Assembly: GCA_001724355.1 (NCBI GenBank)
Contig: MEEF01000033.1
Coordinates: 1-64,000 of the forward strand
Origin: Mesorhizobium sp. SCN 65-20
GTDB lineage: Bacteria; Pseudomonadota; Alphaproteobacteria; Rhizobiales; Rhizobiaceae
DNA length: 64,000 nucleotides
Direction of reading: 5' to 3'
The position numbers and the translations under genes are program-made. Of the stretch, positions 1 to 11,476 are shown piece after piece; within the stretch, counting starts at the first letter, position 1, and each line of letters begins with the position of its first letter. The notes under the pieces are model-generated. The model had not been told where the DNA came from. It did not search any database and worked only from the letters and a program-made list of their open reading frames with translations.

Positions 1-905
1 GCGAGCGCCGCCGCGTTGGCCGCCTGGTCGTGATCGAGCGCATGGGGATAAGGCACCAGCAAGGCGGGCCGGCCGATGACGGAAATCTCCGACACGGTGG
101 AGGCCCCGGAACGCGAGATCACCAGATCGGCCGCGGCGATCCTTGCCGCCATGTCGGTGAAGAACGGCGATACGTCCGCCTCCATGCCCAGCCCGGCATA
201 GGCGGCCTTGACCTTTTCGGCGTCCTCGGCCCGCGCCTGCTGGGTGACGACGAGCCGCCGGCGCTGGTCTTGCGGCAACAGCGCCACCGCGGCCGGAACG
301 GCGTCGGAAAAGAACTGCGCGCCCTGGCTGCCGCCGAACACCAGGAGCCGGAACGGCTCGTTCGCGGCCGAAGCTTCATAGGGAATTTTTGCAGCCTCCA
401 GCACCGCCGGCCTGACCGGGTTGCCGGTGGTCACCGTCTTGAGGCCGGCGGCACTTTCGTCTTGCGGCAGGAAGCCGCCGGCGATCGCCGTCACCCGCCC
501 GGCCAGCGCCCGGTTGGCGCGGCCCATCACCGCGTTCTGCTCGTGGATAACGGTCGGCACCCGGCGGCGCGTGGCGGCATAAAGCGGCGGCAGCGTCGGA
601 TAGCCGCCGAAGCCGACGACCACGGCCGGCTTCAGCCTGCCGATCAGCGCCGACGCCTGCCGCACGCCGGACCAGATTTTCCAGAACGCCTTGATGAGCG
701 CCAGCGGGTTTTTCGAGCCGAACGTCGCCGAGCGGACCGGATGGATGGCGGCCGCCGGAAACTGCCCGGCAAAGCGCCCGGCGCGCTCGTCGGTCGCCAG
801 ATGCACGCTCCAGCCGCGCGCGGCAAGCTCGTGCGCCAGCGCCTCCGCCGGAAACAGGTGCCCGCCGGTTCCGCCCGCCGCCAGAAGGATCGTGCCCTTG
901 GCCAT
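1..905 (-). CDS. murG: MurG, lipid II-forming GlcNAc transferase (C-terminus cut by window edge)
   Basis: Adds GlcNAc from UDP-GlcNAc to lipid I on the inner face of the membrane, giving lipid II. The 301 visible residues begin with a glycine-rich acceptor loop, [10 protein letters not shown], at about residues 11-20, and include the donor-site motif GGSQGAQFF. About 70 C-terminal residues of a normal MurG lie beyond position 1. The ATG at 905 is 7 nt after the ftsW stop, as expected for the last steps of a dcw operon. Family identity is secure. The end of the gene cannot be seen. Confidence 0.95.
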   Translation of the reverse strand, partial: MAKGTILLAAGGTGGHLFPAEALAHELAARGWSVHLATDERAGRFAGQFPAAAIHPVRSATFGSKNPLALIKAFWKIWSGVRQASALIGRLKPAVVVGFGGYPTLPPLYAATRRRVPTVIHEQNAVMGRANRALAGRVTAIAGGFLPQDESAAGLKTVTTGNPVRPAVLEAAKIPYEASAANEPFRLLVFGGSQGAQFFSDAVPAAVALLPQDQRRRLVVTQQARAEDAEKVKAAYAGLGMEADVSPFFTDMAARIAAADLVISRSGASTVSEISVIGRPALLVPYPHALDHDQAANAAAL

Positions 906-912
906 CACATCG

Positions 913-2070
913 CTATTCCGCCGGCAGGACCGCGGACGCCGACGAATAGCCCATCGGCCGGCGCTTCTGCGGCTTGCGGCGCGTCAGCGCCAGCACCATG
1001 CCCATGGAGACGGCGATGGCGATCTGCGAGGAGCCGCCGTAGGAAATGAACGGCAGCGTCATGCCCTTGGCCGGCATCAGTTGCAGGTTCACGCACATGT
1101 TGATGGCCGATTGCAGGCCGAACACGGTGACCAGCCCGCCGACCGCGTAGCGGGTGAAATCGTCCTGCTCCCTGAGCGCGGTGGAAAGGCCGCGCAGCAC
1201 GATGAAGGCGAAGATGGCCATGATGAGGAAGCACAGCACGATGCCGAACTCCTCGCCCGCGACCGAGAACACGAAGTCGGCATGGCTGTCGGGAATGGCG
1301 CGCTTGAACGTGCCCTCGCCAGGCCCGACCCCGAACCAGCCGCCGTTGATAATGGCTTCGCGGCCCATGTCGACCTGATAGGTGTCGCCCTCGCCGGTGA
1401 TGAAGCGGTCGATGCGGCCGGCAACGTGCGGCAACAGCGTGTAGGCGGCGAACACGCCCGCCACGCCGGCGGCCCCCAGCGCGACGATCCACAGCCACGG
1501 CAGGCCGGCCATGAAGAACATCACGCCCCAGGTGCCGAGCACCAGCATGGTCTGGCCGAAGTCCGGCTGCGCCACGAGCAGCGAGATGACCACCGCGAGC
1601 AGGATCATGGCGAACAGGTTGCCGGGGATGTCGGGCTGGCGCCGGTTTTCGGCGAACAGCCAGGCGCACACGACGACGAAGGCCGGCTTCAGGAACTCCG
1701 ACGGCTGGATGGAGAGGCCGGCGAGCGAAACCCAGCGTCGCGCGCCCTTCACTTCGACGCCGACGTAAAGAACGACCACCATCAGAACCAGCATGACGGC
1801 GAGCAGAAATAGCGCCACGCGCCGGATCTGGCGCGGCTCCAGGAAGGACACCGCCAGCATCACCGCCAGCGCGGGGATCGTGAAGATGATCTGGCGCGTG
1901 GCGAAATGGAACGGATCGAGCCCGATGCGCAGCGCCACCGCCGGGCTCGCCGCGAAGGAAAGCACGATGCCGAGGCCCATCAGCGACAGGAACGCCGCCA
2001 GGAACCAGCGATCGACGGTCCACCACCAGGTTGCGACCGGGCTGCGGTCGAGACGGCTTGCCTGTGCCAT
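913..2070 (-). CDS. ftsW: FtsW, SEDS-family septal peptidoglycan polymerase
   Basis: A 385-residue polytopic membrane protein of the SEDS family, which polymerises lipid II at the division septum together with the class B PBP FtsI. The sequence is a run of hydrophobic segments with family features such as the PSEFLKP loop and the C-terminal PFISYGGSS motif. Its ATG overlaps the murD stop by one base (TAATG), so translation is probably coupled. It sits between murD and murG, the standard dcw position, which favours FtsW over the elongation paralogue RodA. Confidence 0.96.
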   Translation of the reverse strand: MAQASRLDRSPVATWWWTVDRWFLAAFLSLMGLGIVLSFAASPAVALRIGLDPFHFATRQIIFTIPALAVMLAVSFLEPRQIRRVALFLLAVMLVLMVVVLYVGVEVKGARRWVSLAGLSIQPSEFLKPAFVVVCAWLFAENRRQPDIPGNLFAMILLAVVISLLVAQPDFGQTMLVLGTWGVMFFMAGLPWLWIVALGAAGVAGVFAAYTLLPHVAGRIDRFITGEGDTYQVDMGREAIINGGWFGVGPGEGTFKRAIPDSHADFVFSVAGEEFGIVLCFLIMAIFAFIVLRGLSTALREQDDFTRYAVGGLVTVFGLQSAINMCVNLQLMPAKGMTLPFISYGGSSQIAIAVSMGMVLALTRRKPQKRRPMGYSSASAVLPAE

Positions 2071-3470
2071 TATCGTTGCTCCCCGATAGGATGGACACCA
2101 TCAATAGCGCGCGCGGCTTGCCTGAAGAATTCGCCGCGCACCTCGAAATTCTTGAACTGGTCGAAGCTGGCGCAGGCCGGCGATAACAGCACCACCACCT
2201 CGCCCTGATCGTCGGCCTCGGCATCGCGGGCCGCGTGTTCGATAGCCGCCTGCAACGTGCCCGATATCTCGTAGGGCACGGTCTCGCCGAGCGTCGCCGA
2301 AAAGGCGGGGGCGGCCTCGCCGATCAGGTAGGCCTTGGCGATGCGCGAAAACAGGCCGCGCAGCGGCTCGATGCCGCCCTCCTTCGGCAGGCCGCCGGCA
2401 ATCCAGTAGATGCGCGAAAAGCTCGACAGCGCCGGTGCCGCCGCATCCGCGTTGGTCGCCTTGGAATCGTTGACGAACAGCACGTGGCCCTTCCTGCCCA
2501 CCTGCTCCATGCGGTGCGCGAGGCCGGGGAAGCTTTCCAGCCCGGACTGGATCTCGCCGAGTTCCAGCCCGACCTTCAGGCAGGCGGCCACGGCGGCGAG
2601 CGCGTTCTGCGCGTTGTGCTGGCCGCGCAGCGAGCCGATGCCTTCGAGGAAGGCGATGCGGCTGTAGCGGCCGTCCACCGCCTCCATCAGGTCGGTGCCG
2701 TCGGCGAAATAGCCGTCGGTCAGCGGCAGGCGCTTGGAGATGCGGACCACGTCCTTGCCGGCGCGTTCCAGCCGGTCGGCGATCTGGGCGCAATAGACGT
2801 CGTCGACGCCGATGATCGCAGTATCGCTTCCCGCCACCAGCCTTTCCTTGATGGAAGCGTAGTGCTGCATGGTGCCATGGCGGTCGAGATGGTCGGGCGT
2901 GAGGTTGAGCAGTATGCCCGCCGTCGGGTTGATCGAGGGGGCCAGGTCGATCTGGTAGGACGAGCACTCGACGACGTAGTGGCGGCCGGGACGCGGCGGA
3001 TCGAGGGTCATGACCGCGCGGCCGATGTTGCCGCCCATCTGCGTGTCGCGCCCCGCCGACTGCAGGATGTGCGCCGTGAGTGCGGTCGTGGTCGACTTTC
3101 CGTTGGTGCCGGTAATCGCGATGAAAGGTGCGCTGGGCGCCGTCACCAGACGCTCGCGCGCGAAGAGTTCTATGTCGCCGATCACCTCGACGCCCGCCCC
3201 GCGGGCCAGTTCCACCGTCCAGTGCGGCTTGGGGTGCGTCAGCGGCACGCCCGGCGACAGCACCAGCGACGAAACGCCGGACCAGTCGATCGTCCGAAGG
3301 TCGCGTGTGGGAATGCCTTCCGCCGCGGCGCGCGACACGCTTTCGGGATTATCGTCCCAGGCGACCACCTCCGCCCTGCCCTCTGCGAGCGCCCGCGCCG
3401 TTGCCGTCCCCGAACCGCCGAGGCCGAACAGCGCTACTTGCTTTCCAGAAAACGAGGTGGCGGGGATCAT
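2070..3470 (-). CDS. murD: MurD, UDP-MurNAc-L-Ala:D-Glu ligase
   Basis: A cytosolic ATP-dependent Mur ligase that adds D-glutamate to UDP-MurNAc-L-alanine. The 466 residues show an N-terminal Rossmann-like UDP-binding part ([13 protein letters not shown]), the P-loop [12 protein letters not shown] near residue 120 and a typical C-terminal ligase domain. Length is normal for the family. The ATG lies 7 nt after the mraY stop, and the stop overlaps the ftsW start. Confidence 0.96.
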   Translation of the reverse strand: MIPATSFSGKQVALFGLGGSGTATARALAEGRAEVVAWDDNPESVSRAAAEGIPTRDLRTIDWSGVSSLVLSPGVPLTHPKPHWTVELARGAGVEVIGDIELFARERLVTAPSAPFIAITGTNGKSTTTALTAHILQSAGRDTQMGGNIGRAVMTLDPPRPGRHYVVECSSYQIDLAPSINPTAGILLNLTPDHLDRHGTMQHYASIKERLVAGSDTAIIGVDDVYCAQIADRLERAGKDVVRISKRLPLTDGYFADGTDLMEAVDGRYSRIAFLEGIGSLRGQHNAQNALAAVAACLKVGLELGEIQSGLESFPGLAHRMEQVGRKGHVLFVNDSKATNADAAAPALSSFSRIYWIAGGLPKEGGIEPLRGLFSRIAKAYLIGEAAPAFSATLGETVPYEISGTLQAAIEHAARDAEADDQGEVVVLLSPACASFDQFKNFEVRGEFFRQAARAIDGVHPIGEQR

Positions 3471-3477
3471 GGCAGCC

Positions 3478-4560
3478 TCAGCGCAGCTTGAGAGTGGAAA
3501 GGCCGATCAGCGCCAGAATAACAGCAATGATCCAGAAACGAATGACCACTTGGCTTTCGGTCCAGCCAAGTTTTTCGAAATGGTGGTGGATGGGGGCCAT
3601 GAGGAAGACGCGTCGCCCGGTGAGCTTGAAGAAGCCGACCTGGATGATGACCGACAAGGCCTCCATGACGAACAGGCCGCCGACGATGGCCATGACGATC
3701 TCGTGCTTGGTGGCGACCGCAACCGTGCCGATCAGTCCGCCGAGCGCCAGCGAACCGGTGTCGCCCATGAAGATGGCGGCGGGCGGCGCGTTGAACCAGA
3801 GGAAGCCCAGGCCAGCACCGATGACCGCGCCGAGGATGACCGCCAACTCGCCGGTGCCCGGTACGAAGTGGATCTGCAGGTACTCGGCGAAAACCGCGTT
3901 ACCCGAGAGATAGGCGATGACGCCGAAGGACGCTGCCGCAATCATGATCGGCACGATGGCGAGGCCGTCGAGACCGTCGGTCAGGTTCACCGCGTTGCCG
4001 GCACCGACGATGACGAAGCAGGCGAAGGGGATGAAGAACCAGCCGAGATTGAGCAGCAGATCCTTGATGAACGGGAAGGTCAGCGACGACGAGAACGGCG
4101 CCTGGCCGTTACGCATGATGATCCAGGCAGCGATGCCGGCAATCACGAATTCGATGCCGAGACGTGCCTTGCCAGACAGGCCGAGATGCGACTGCTTGGT
4201 GACCTTGAGGTAGTCGTCATAGAAGCCGATGGCGCCGAAGCCGAGCGTGACGAACAGCACGACCCACACGTAGATGCTCGTGATGTTGGCCCACAGCAGC
4301 GTCGAGCCAATGATGCCGCAGAGGATCATCAGGCCGCCCATGGTCGGCGTGCCGGCCTTCTTGAAATGGGTCTGGGGACCGTCGGCGCGGATCGGCTGGC
4401 CTTTGCCCTGCCTCAGGCGCAGCGCGTTGATGATCGCCGGCCCGAAGATGAACACGATCAGCGCGGACGTGATCAACGCCCCGCCGGTACGGAAGGTGAT
4501 GTAGCGGAAGACGTTGAAAAACGACACCTTGTCCGCAAAGTCGACAAGCAAAGTTAGCAT
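3478..4560 (-). CDS. mraY: MraY, phospho-MurNAc-pentapeptide translocase
   Basis: Transfers phospho-MurNAc-pentapeptide from UDP to undecaprenyl phosphate, making lipid I at the membrane. At 360 residues it has about ten hydrophobic helices. The conserved catalytic motifs are all present: [20 protein letters not shown] and, near the C-terminus, [12 protein letters not shown]. It lies between murF (25-nt gap) and murD (7-nt gap) in the dcw cluster. Confidence 0.97.
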   Translation of the reverse strand: MLTLLVDFADKVSFFNVFRYITFRTGGALITSALIVFIFGPAIINALRLRQGKGQPIRADGPQTHFKKAGTPTMGGLMILCGIIGSTLLWANITSIYVWVVLFVTLGFGAIGFYDDYLKVTKQSHLGLSGKARLGIEFVIAGIAAWIIMRNGQAPFSSSLTFPFIKDLLLNLGWFFIPFACFVIVGAGNAVNLTDGLDGLAIVPIMIAAASFGVIAYLSGNAVFAEYLQIHFVPGTGELAVILGAVIGAGLGFLWFNAPPAAIFMGDTGSLALGGLIGTVAVATKHEIVMAIVGGLFVMEALSVIIQVGFFKLTGRRVFLMAPIHHHFEKLGWTESQVVIRFWIIAVILALIGLSTLKLR

Positions 4561-4585
4561 GCGTATCCGTCCCCCGAGACCTGGT

Positions 4586-6019
4586 TCAGGTCGGTGTGCT
4601 TGTGCCGGCGTTCGCCGGGAATGTCTTGATCAGAGCCTCTACGAGCTTCGAGAACCCGATGCCCTTGGACGACTTCACCATGATGGCGTCGCCAGGCTTC
4701 ACCGTGTTCAGAAGCAAGGGCTTGAGGTCCTCGACGCCGGCGCGGTATTCCGCCCTGATCCCCTCGGGCAGAGTATCGGCAAGTGCCTTCATTTCCGGTC
4801 CGGCCAAAAGGACCATGTCTGTCCTGGTCGAACTGATCAGTTCAGCGAGCGCGGAGTGCAGCCGGGCCGAATGGGCGCCGAGCTCCAGCATGTCGCCGAG
4901 CACGGCGATGCGCCTGCCCCCACCCGACACGGGCGTGGCGTCAAGCAACTCGATCGCGGCCCGCATCGAGGCGGGGTTGGCGTTGTAGCTCTCGTCGATC
5001 AGCGTGGCGGGCCCTTCCGGCAGCTGCAGTATGTGCCGCTGGCCGCGTCCGCTTTCGGCCGACATCGAGGCGAGCGCCGTCGCGACCGTCGGCACGTCGG
5101 CGCCGCAAAGATGGGCCGCACCCAGCACCGCGAGCGCGTTCTGCACGATGTGCCGGCCGGGCGCGCCGATGCGGGCCTGAACGTCGCGGCCGCCGATCCG
5201 GGCCACGATCATCGAATGATCCGCCTCCAGCGTGCACTTGAGCAGCCTGAACGTGGCGCGCGTGTTCTCGCCGAAGCTCATGACGTTGTCGATGCCGGCG
5301 CCGCGGGCGAACTTCTCCAGCAGCTTGAAGCGGCCGTCGTCGCGATTGAGCAGGACGGCCCCACCCGGCTCGACGCCCTCGAATATCTCGGCCTTCGCCT
5401 TGGCGATCTCGTCGAGATTGCGGAAGAACCCGAGATGGGCGGGCGCAATCAGCGTGACGATGGCGATATGCGGACGGACCATGCGGACCAGCGGGCTGAT
5501 CTCGCCGGGATGGTTCATGCCGATCTCGAAGATGGCGTAGTCGCTGTCCTCGGGCATGCGCGCAAGCGTCAGCGGCACGCCCCAGTGGTTGTTGAACGAC
5601 GCAGCCGACGCGTGCACCTTGCCGACCGAGGAAAGCGCATGGCGCAGGGCTTCCTTGGTGCTGGTCTTTCCGACCGAACCCGTGACCCCGATGATGCGAG
5701 CCCGCGAACGGTCGCGCGCGGCGATGCCGGCCTTCTCGAGCGCGGCCAGCACGTCGGGCACCACGATCATCGGCGCGGCCAGCCTGCCGAGCGCCGGAAG
5801 CTTGCCCTCGGCAACCACGAGAAGCCCCGCCCCCGCCTTGATAGCGGCGGTTGCGAAATCATGTCCGTCCATCGTGTCGCCCTTGATGGCGAAGAACGCC
5901 TCGCCGGGCTTCAGGCTACGGCTGTCGATGGAAATACCGGTAACGCCTTCGGGCATCTGGCCGAGGGGGCGGCCGCCCATTGCCTCGACGAGAGCCTCGG
6001 AGGTCCACAACAGGCTCAT
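4586..6019 (-). CDS. murF: MurF, UDP-MurNAc-tripeptide:D-Ala-D-Ala ligase
   Basis: The last cytosolic Mur ligase, adding D-Ala-D-Ala to the UDP-MurNAc-tripeptide. The 477-residue product carries the P-loop [15 protein letters not shown] near residue 112 and the family [13 protein letters not shown] segment. The start ATG overlaps the murE stop in an ATGA tetranucleotide at 6016-6019, so the two ligases are probably translationally coupled. Confidence 0.96.
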   Translation of the reverse strand: MSLLWTSEALVEAMGGRPLGQMPEGVTGISIDSRSLKPGEAFFAIKGDTMDGHDFATAAIKAGAGLLVVAEGKLPALGRLAAPMIVVPDVLAALEKAGIAARDRSRARIIGVTGSVGKTSTKEALRHALSSVGKVHASAASFNNHWGVPLTLARMPEDSDYAIFEIGMNHPGEISPLVRMVRPHIAIVTLIAPAHLGFFRNLDEIAKAKAEIFEGVEPGGAVLLNRDDGRFKLLEKFARGAGIDNVMSFGENTRATFRLLKCTLEADHSMIVARIGGRDVQARIGAPGRHIVQNALAVLGAAHLCGADVPTVATALASMSAESGRGQRHILQLPEGPATLIDESYNANPASMRAAIELLDATPVSGGGRRIAVLGDMLELGAHSARLHSALAELISSTRTDMVLLAGPEMKALADTLPEGIRAEYRAGVEDLKPLLLNTVKPGDAIMVKSSKGIGFSKLVEALIKTFPANAGTSTPT

Positions 6020-7470
6020 GCCGGGCTCCCGGCGAGCGCGTTGCGCACTTCCTCATGGTCGGAGAAATGCAGCGTCTCGCTGCCGATGGTCTGGCCCACT
6101 TCATGACCCTTGCCGGCAACGATCAGCGTGTCGCCTTCATGCAGCATGGCCACGGCCTTCTGGATGGCCTGCCGACGGTCGCCGATCTCGATCGCACGGG
6201 GGGCGGCGGCCATGATCGCGGCGCGGATCGTTTCCGGCACTTCGGAACGCGGATTGTCGTCGGTGACAATGGCGACGTCGGCCAGGCGCGTCGCGATCTC
6301 ACCCATGATCGGGCGCTTGCCGCGGTCGCGATCGCCGCCGCATCCGAACACGACGATGACCCTGCCGGTGGTGAACGGCCGCACCGAGGCGAGCACGTTC
6401 TCGAGCGCGTCGGGCTTGTGGGCGTAGTCGACATAGACGGGCGCGCCCGCCGGCGTGGTACCGACAAGATCGAGACGCCCCGGAGCGCCCTTCAGGTGCT
6501 CGAGCGCCGCCAGAGCCTTGGCGACGTCCGTTCCGGTGGCAATCGCCAAACCGGCCGCGACCAGCGAGTTGGCAACCTGGAAGTCACCCGCCAGCGGCAG
6601 GTCGACCTCGTAGATAGTGCCCTCGCATTCGATCTCGGCACGCTGGCGATGACGCTCGTGCTCGACCCGCTTGAGGCTGAGGAAATCGCCCTGACGTCCG
6701 ACCGTCAGCACCTTGAGCCCGGCGGCGCGTGCCGCGTCGATAGTCGGCTGCGACCAGACGTCGTCGGCGAAGATGACCGCCGGAGCGCCCTTGGGCAGCA
6801 GCGCATCGAACAGGCGGAGCTTGGCGCGGTGATACTCCTCGACCGTCGGGTGGTAGTCCATGTGATCGCGGCCGAGATTGGTGAAGCCGCCTGCCGCAAG
6901 CCTCACGCCGTCCAGTCGACGCTGGTCGAGGCCGTGGCTGGAGGCTTCCATCGATGCGTGCGTCACGCCTGCGTCCGCGAGTTCAGCGAGCAGCTTGTGC
7001 AGCGCCACTGGATCGGGGGTCGTCAGCTGGCCGTATTCGTCGCGGCCAGGCGCGACCACGCCCGTCGTGCCGATGCTGGCTGCGGCGAAGCCCGCCTGCT
7101 CCCAGATCTGGCGGGTGAAGGCGGCGACGGAGGTCTTGCCGCTGGTGCCGGTGACCGCGACCATGGTCTCGGGCTGGCGCCCGTAGAACCTGGCGGCCGC
7201 GAGCGCCAGTGCCTGGCGCGGATCGTCAACCGCGATGACCGGAATGCCGGGCGAAGCAAGGTCCGCACCTTTTGCCGTAACGACTGCCACGGCACCGCGC
7301 TTCGCCGCATCACCGGCATAGGCGGCGCCATCGGCCTTGCTGCCGGAAACGGCAAAGAACACGGTTCCCGGCGTCACCTGCCGCGAATCCGAGGAAACCC
7401 CGCTCACCTCGACGTCGTGGGAGAGAACCCCATCGTCGGGCAGGATACCGGCAAGGTCTTTTATTTTCAT
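6016..7470 (-). CDS. murE: MurE, meso-diaminopimelate-adding ligase
   Basis: Adds the third stem-peptide residue to UDP-MurNAc-L-Ala-D-Glu. The P-loop [11 protein letters not shown] and the substrate-specificity motif DDNPR are both visible. DNPR is the known signature of ligases that take meso-diaminopimelate rather than lysine, so a Gram-negative DAP-type wall is expected. I chose the ATG at 7470 (484 aa, beginning MKIKDLAG). The same frame stays open to a TTG at 7518, but the extra 16 residues are not family-like. Confidence 0.95.
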   Translation of the reverse strand: MKIKDLAGILPDDGVLSHDVEVSGVSSDSRQVTPGTVFFAVSGSKADGAAYAGDAAKRGAVAVVTAKGADLASPGIPVIAVDDPRQALALAAARFYGRQPETMVAVTGTSGKTSVAAFTRQIWEQAGFAAASIGTTGVVAPGRDEYGQLTTPDPVALHKLLAELADAGVTHASMEASSHGLDQRRLDGVRLAAGGFTNLGRDHMDYHPTVEEYHRAKLRLFDALLPKGAPAVIFADDVWSQPTIDAARAAGLKVLTVGRQGDFLSLKRVEHERHRQRAEIECEGTIYEVDLPLAGDFQVANSLVAAGLAIATGTDVAKALAALEHLKGAPGRLDLVGTTPAGAPVYVDYAHKPDALENVLASVRPFTTGRVIVVFGCGGDRDRGKRPIMGEIATRLADVAIVTDDNPRSEVPETIRAAIMAAAPRAIEIGDRRQAIQKAVAMLHEGDTLIVAGKGHEVGQTIGSETLHFSDHEEVRNALAGSPA

Positions 7471-7521
7471 CGAGTCCCGTTCGTCACTAACAAATGGCGC
7501 GCTCTTCGGCGCGCCCAAGAA

Positions 7522-9240
7522 TCACTGGTAGGAAGCCAGCGTTGCGCCACTTTCTTGGCCGAATTCTGGCTTTACGCCAAGCAGCGGTGCCGAGCGCCGG
7601 ATAATATTGGCGACCATCGGCGCCGCATTGAAGCCGGCCGTCGCGCCCACGCCCGGATTTTCGCGCTGAGGCTCGTCGACGATGGTCAGCACGACGTACT
7701 TCGGATCGTCCATCGGAAAGGCAGCGACGAAGGCGTTGAAGCGCTTGTCGCTCGAATAGCGGCCGTTGACAACCTTTTCGGCCGTACCCGTCTTGCCGCC
7801 TACCCTGTAGCCGTCGACCTGCGCCCGCGTGCCCGAGCCTCCGGTGCCCTTGGTCGCGTTGAGCGTATAGAGGTACTTCATGTCCTCGCTGGTCTTCGGC
7901 TTGATCACCTGCTTGGCAACCGCATCAGCCTCAGCTTGCGTCCGCATCAGGAACGTCGGCGGTATCAGCTTGCCGCCGTTGACGAGCGCGGCTGCTCCCA
8001 CCGCGGTCTGCAGCGGCGTGGTCGACATGCCGTGACCGAAGGAGATGGTGATCGAGTGGACCCTCTTCCACACCTTGGGTTCGGTCGGCCTGGCCACTTC
8101 GGGAAGCTCGGTCTGCATGCGGTCGAGCAGGCCGAGCCTTTTGAGAAATTCTCGATGCCCCTCGATGCCCACGGCTTCGGCCTCGCGGGCCGAGCCGATG
8201 TTGGACGAGTAGATGAACACTTCCGGAACGGTGAGCACCCGGCCCTTGCCGTGGAAGTCGCGGATCGTCTGGCCGCCGATCGTGATCGGCCGGCTCGCGT
8301 CGAAGGTGCTCTGCAGTGTCACCTTGCCAGAATCCAGCGCCATCGCCGTTGTGAAGCTCTTGATCGTCGAGCCCATTTCGAACAGACCGGCCGACATGCG
8401 GTTGAGCCGGTCCTTCTGGAGGGCGTTGAAGGGATTGTTCGGATCGAAATCCGGCACCGAGCCCATCGCCAGCACTTCGCCCGTCCTGACGTCGAGCACG
8501 ACGGCACCTGCGGCGATTGCCTTGTACTTCTCCAATGCCGAGACGAGTTCGCTGCGCACCACATGCTGCACGCGCAGGTCGATCGACAGCTTGACCGGCT
8601 TCAGGTCCTTGGCGATGGCCAAGCCCGAAGCCTGGAGATCGGCGAGCCCCTGGTCGTCGATGTATTTCTCCAGCCCGGAGATTCCCTTGTTGTCGACATT
8701 GGTCAGGCCGACGATGTGCGACGCCGTCTCGCCGGCCGGGTAGAAGCGACGCTTTTCCGTGCGGAAGGCGATCCCGGGAATGCCCAGCGCCATGATCTCC
8801 GCCTGCTGCTTTGGCGTGAGCTGCCGCTTCAGCCAGACGAACCCTGTGCCGCTCTTCAGCTTGTTGTAGGTCTGCTCGACATCGAGATCGGGCAGCACCG
8901 TCGTCAGCTTCTCGATCGCCTCGTCGGCGTCGACGATGCGGCGCGGCTCAGCGAACAGCGAAGCCGTCTTGATATCGGTCGCCAGCACCTCGCCATTGCG
9001 ATCGACGATGTCAGGTCGCGAAGCCGTCACGCGGGATTCCGGACCACCCGAAGCTTCGGGGTTCTGCACGCCGAAATAGACCAGGCGACCGCCGATCGTG
9101 GCATAGATGCCGAAGAATACCGCCATCGTCATGACGACGCGGTTGCGGGTGCGTCCACCGGTGGTCTTGCGCGCGCTGTCGAAGACGATCGTCTTGTCGC
9201 CTTCGCTCTTGCCGCGTTTCTTGGCGAGCCAGCCGATCAT
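7522..9240 (-). CDS. ftsI: FtsI (PBP3), septal class B transpeptidase
   Basis: Cross-links septal peptidoglycan and works with FtsW. The 572 residues comprise a short basic cytosolic tail, one membrane anchor near residues 36-56, a PBP dimerisation domain and a transpeptidase domain. The domain has all three active-site boxes: STIK in the GSTIKSFTTAMALD segment, SSN in YSSNIGSA and KTG in GGKTGTAEKV. The ATG at 9240 overlaps the ftsL stop (ATGA). The frame continues upstream across ftsL, but only the 572-residue product has family length. Confidence 0.96.
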   Translation of the reverse strand: MIGWLAKKRGKSEGDKTIVFDSARKTTGGRTRNRVVMTMAVFFGIYATIGGRLVYFGVQNPEASGGPESRVTASRPDIVDRNGEVLATDIKTASLFAEPRRIVDADEAIEKLTTVLPDLDVEQTYNKLKSGTGFVWLKRQLTPKQQAEIMALGIPGIAFRTEKRRFYPAGETASHIVGLTNVDNKGISGLEKYIDDQGLADLQASGLAIAKDLKPVKLSIDLRVQHVVRSELVSALEKYKAIAAGAVVLDVRTGEVLAMGSVPDFDPNNPFNALQKDRLNRMSAGLFEMGSTIKSFTTAMALDSGKVTLQSTFDASRPITIGGQTIRDFHGKGRVLTVPEVFIYSSNIGSAREAEAVGIEGHREFLKRLGLLDRMQTELPEVARPTEPKVWKRVHSITISFGHGMSTTPLQTAVGAAALVNGGKLIPPTFLMRTQAEADAVAKQVIKPKTSEDMKYLYTLNATKGTGGSGTRAQVDGYRVGGKTGTAEKVVNGRYSSDKRFNAFVAAFPMDDPKYVVLTIVDEPQRENPGVGATAGFNAAPMVANIIRRSAPLLGVKPEFGQESGATLASYQ

Positions 9241-9608
9241 CGGGCGATGCCTCCGGTCACGATCTGGTCCGGCGTGGCAGCGACCAGGTCGGGACTTTCG
9301 CGCGTGAGATCCTCGATGGTCAGCGGCCGCACCGGCAATGCGTCCAGGCCGACGATCTGGCGTGCATCCACCAGTTGGAGTTGCAGTTCGGCCTGGTATG
9401 CCTCGGAAAGGATCTGGAGCCGCGACGGTTGCGTGAGCAGGCTCCAGTCCGCCTTGAGGAGATCGATCGTGTCTTCCTCGTAGCGGATATCGGCCTGGAT
9501 TTTCTTCACGGACTTGAGCTGGTTCTCGGCGTCGTCCTTGGTCTTGTAGGTGAAGGCCGCAGCCGAAAGCATGACGGCGATCAAAACCATGTCGGTAGTA
9601 CGGAACAC
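9237..9608 (-). CDS. ftsL: FtsL, small bitopic division protein
   Basis: A 123-residue protein with one N-terminal hydrophobic segment (about residues 7-20) followed by a charged, probably coiled-coil region that ends in a Pro-rich tail. FtsL forms the FtsQLB complex that activates FtsWI. Sequence conservation in this family is low, so the call rests mainly on its position between rsmH and ftsI and on topology. The assigned start at 9608 is GTG; an in-frame ATG six codons later is an alternative. It overlaps ftsI by 4 nt. Confidence 0.85.
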   Translation of the reverse strand: MFRTTDMVLIAVMLSAAAFTYKTKDDAENQLKSVKKIQADIRYEEDTIDLLKADWSLLTQPSRLQILSEAYQAELQLQLVDARQIVGLDALPVRPLTIEDLTRESPDLVAATPDQIVTGGIAR

Positions 9609-9613
9609 TGGCT

Positions 9614-10621
9614 CTACCTTTCCCCCGACCGGTCGACGTCGGGAAGCTTCGGAAGTCCGAAAATTGAAATATCCTCGCCGCGCGCCGGCGCGGCGGTGCG
9701 GACGGCGGCACGCAGTTTGGCCGAGCGGGCACGCGGGTTGGCCGCGGTCTCGACCTCGGTCGGGCCCACCGCCCCGCCCTGCTTGTCGAAGGTCGTGGCG
9801 ATCGCCTGGACTTCCGGCATGTAGCGGGAGCGCGAAGGGGCGCTCGAACGGTCGGCGATGAAGCGCTTGACGATGCGGTCCTCGAGCGAATGGAACGTCA
9901 CGACGACCAGCCGGCCGCCGGGCTTGAGCGCTCGCTCGGCAGCGAAGAGCGCCCGTGCCAACTCGCCCAACTCGTCATTGACGTAGATGCGCAGCGCCTG
10001 GAACACGCGCGTCGCCGGGTGGATCTTGTCCTTGGGGCTGCGGCCGATATGCGTCTCTATCGCGTCGGCAAGGTCGAGCGTGCGCTCGAACGGACGCTTC
10101 TCCCGGCGGCTTTCGATCATCCTGGCGATCCGGCCGGCATGGCGCTCCTCGCCGAGGAAGCCGAAGATGCGCGCGAGATCGCCTGCCTTGTAGTGATTGA
10201 CGACGTCCGCAGCACTCGGCCCGGACTGGGCCATGCGCATGTCGAGCGGTCCGTCAGCACGGAACGAGAAGCCCCGCTCCGCCTGGTCCAGTTGCATCGA
10301 GGAGACGCCGATGTCGAGCACCACGCCGTCAACAAGATCGACATGCTCGTCCAGGCTGGAGAACGGCGCCTGCACGAGGCGCAATCTTCCGCCCGACTGT
10401 GCTTCGAGTTCGCGACCTGCGGCGATCGCGTCCGGGTCGCGATCGATCGCCACCACCGATGCGCCGGTGCCGAGGATCGCCCTGGTGTAACCGCCCGCGC
10501 CGAATGTGCCGTCTACGACCGTCTCGCCCTTGGCGGGGCGAAGCGCTGCAAGCACTTCCTCGAGAAGAACCGGAACATGGCGCACCGGCCCGCCGAGATC
10601 ATCGCCGTGACCTGCCGTCAT
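9614..10621 (-). CDS. rsmH: RsmH (MraW), 16S rRNA m4C1402 methyltransferase
   Basis: SAM-dependent methyltransferase acting on N4 of C1402 in 16S rRNA. The 335-residue product starts with the family [10 protein letters not shown] segment, followed by the SAM-binding loop [14 protein letters not shown]. The C-terminal half contains the typical [20 protein letters not shown] stretch. The ATG at 10621 overlaps the mraZ stop (ATGA). The reading frame is open far upstream through mraZ, but that part is a shadow. Confidence 0.96.
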   Translation of the reverse strand: MTAGHGDDLGGPVRHVPVLLEEVLAALRPAKGETVVDGTFGAGGYTRAILGTGASVVAIDRDPDAIAAGRELEAQSGGRLRLVQAPFSSLDEHVDLVDGVVLDIGVSSMQLDQAERGFSFRADGPLDMRMAQSGPSAADVVNHYKAGDLARIFGFLGEERHAGRIARMIESRREKRPFERTLDLADAIETHIGRSPKDKIHPATRVFQALRIYVNDELGELARALFAAERALKPGGRLVVVTFHSLEDRIVKRFIADRSSAPSRSRYMPEVQAIATTFDKQGGAVGPTEVETAANPRARSAKLRAAVRTAAPARGEDISIFGLPKLPDVDRSGER

Positions 10622-11076
10622 TCCGCCTGCCCTCCTGGCCGCGCCACCTGTCGTATCTTGAGGAGCCGCGCCCGCACCTCCGCGCCATGGGCGCGAAGCC
10701 GCTCCGGCTCCCACATCTGGAAGAACTGCCCACGGCCGACGAAGGCCACCTCCGTGGTGATCCCGGTGTGCTCGCGCAGGAAGTCCGAGACCGAGATACG
10801 GCCGTCCTGGTCGAGCTTCAGGAAGGTGCTGTCGCCATGGACAAAGAACGACATGTCGTCCGCCGTCTGCAGGAACGGATCCTCTTGTGCGATACGCTGC
10901 TCGTAGCGGTCGAGAAGGTCGAGGCCGCCGACATCCAGCGCCGGAACGTCCAGCGCCCGTAGCGCATAGAGCTCCGTGTAGCCGCGCTTCTGCAGTACGG
11001 CACGGAAATGCGCCGGAACGGAGACCCGTCCCTTCGCATCGATCCTGTTCACCGCATTTGACAGAAACCGGTCCAT
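10618..11076 (-). CDS. mraZ: MraZ, SpoVT/AbrB-like regulator of the dcw cluster
   Basis: First gene of the dcw operon. MraZ is a ring-forming DNA-binding protein with two SpoVT-AbrB half-domains, here about residues 4-50 ([16 protein letters not shown]) and 77-125 ([16 protein letters not shown]). In E. coli it represses its own promoter by binding TGGG-type direct repeats, and matching repeats occur upstream here at 11262-11295. I start at the ATG at 11076 (152 aa). A GTG sits directly before it at 11079. Confidence 0.95.
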   Translation of the reverse strand: MDRFLSNAVNRIDAKGRVSVPAHFRAVLQKRGYTELYALRALDVPALDVGGLDLLDRYEQRIAQEDPFLQTADDMSFFVHGDSTFLKLDQDGRISVSDFLREHTGITTEVAFVGRGQFFQMWEPERLRAHGAEVRARLLKIRQVARPGGQAE

Positions 11077-11476
11077 CACATGCTGCGGCAGCCTTCACCA
11101 CCGCGCCCCTCGTATGCATTCCGGCCATGTTCGAAGAACCCGGCCAACACCTTGAACCAGCCGCGTCCAGGGCCGAAAGCGCGTGGCAACCCGCAGCCGC
11201 CGCGGCTGCCGGTTCGGCACTCGCCTTACCCTTTACTGGAACGAAATCATGGTTACCGATTTGGGATAACATGGGGTCATTTGGGCGTCAACGGGAACAC
11301 GGAACACTAGACGCCGCAGCAGGCCTCCTGAGCCTACGCCGCATCGTCCAGGATTTTATGCTCCATTAAGGCTAACGAAGCGTTATCGGGCTTCGCCAGT
11401 TGGCGCCGACCTTGCCGCTGCAATGGTCCCGGCTTAGCGTTCGGGCGAAGCCCAGCTGAAGGAAGATCGGCAAATC
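11077..11476. other. Promoter region of the dcw operon (400 bp without a gene)
   Basis: Divergent intergenic region between mraZ (minus) and the PLP enzyme (plus). The clear element is the 10-bp-periodic TGGG repeat array. Short open frames here (for example 11080-11310 on plus) lack ribosome binding sites or family-like sequence and are not called. The plus gene has a purine-rich AAGGAAGATCGG stretch a few bases before its ATG. Confidence 0.6.
11262..11295. promoter_or_regulatory. Candidate MraZ-binding repeats
   Basis: Plus-strand TGGG occurs at 11262, 11272 and 11282, with a fourth CGGG at 11292, an exact 10-bp period. MraZ of E. coli is known to bind TGGGN repeats separated by 5-nt spacers, which gives the same period. 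The array lies about 190 bp upstream of the mraZ start. Here the TGGG strand is opposite to the mraZ coding strand; I cannot verify which orientation is usual in this group. Confidence 0.65.

Noticed and set aside
5980-9483. A 1167-codon open frame on plus opposite murE-ftsI
   Set aside because: It is antisense to genes with clear motifs, and its low-complexity Arg/Ala/Gly-rich translation is typical of high-GC shadow frames.
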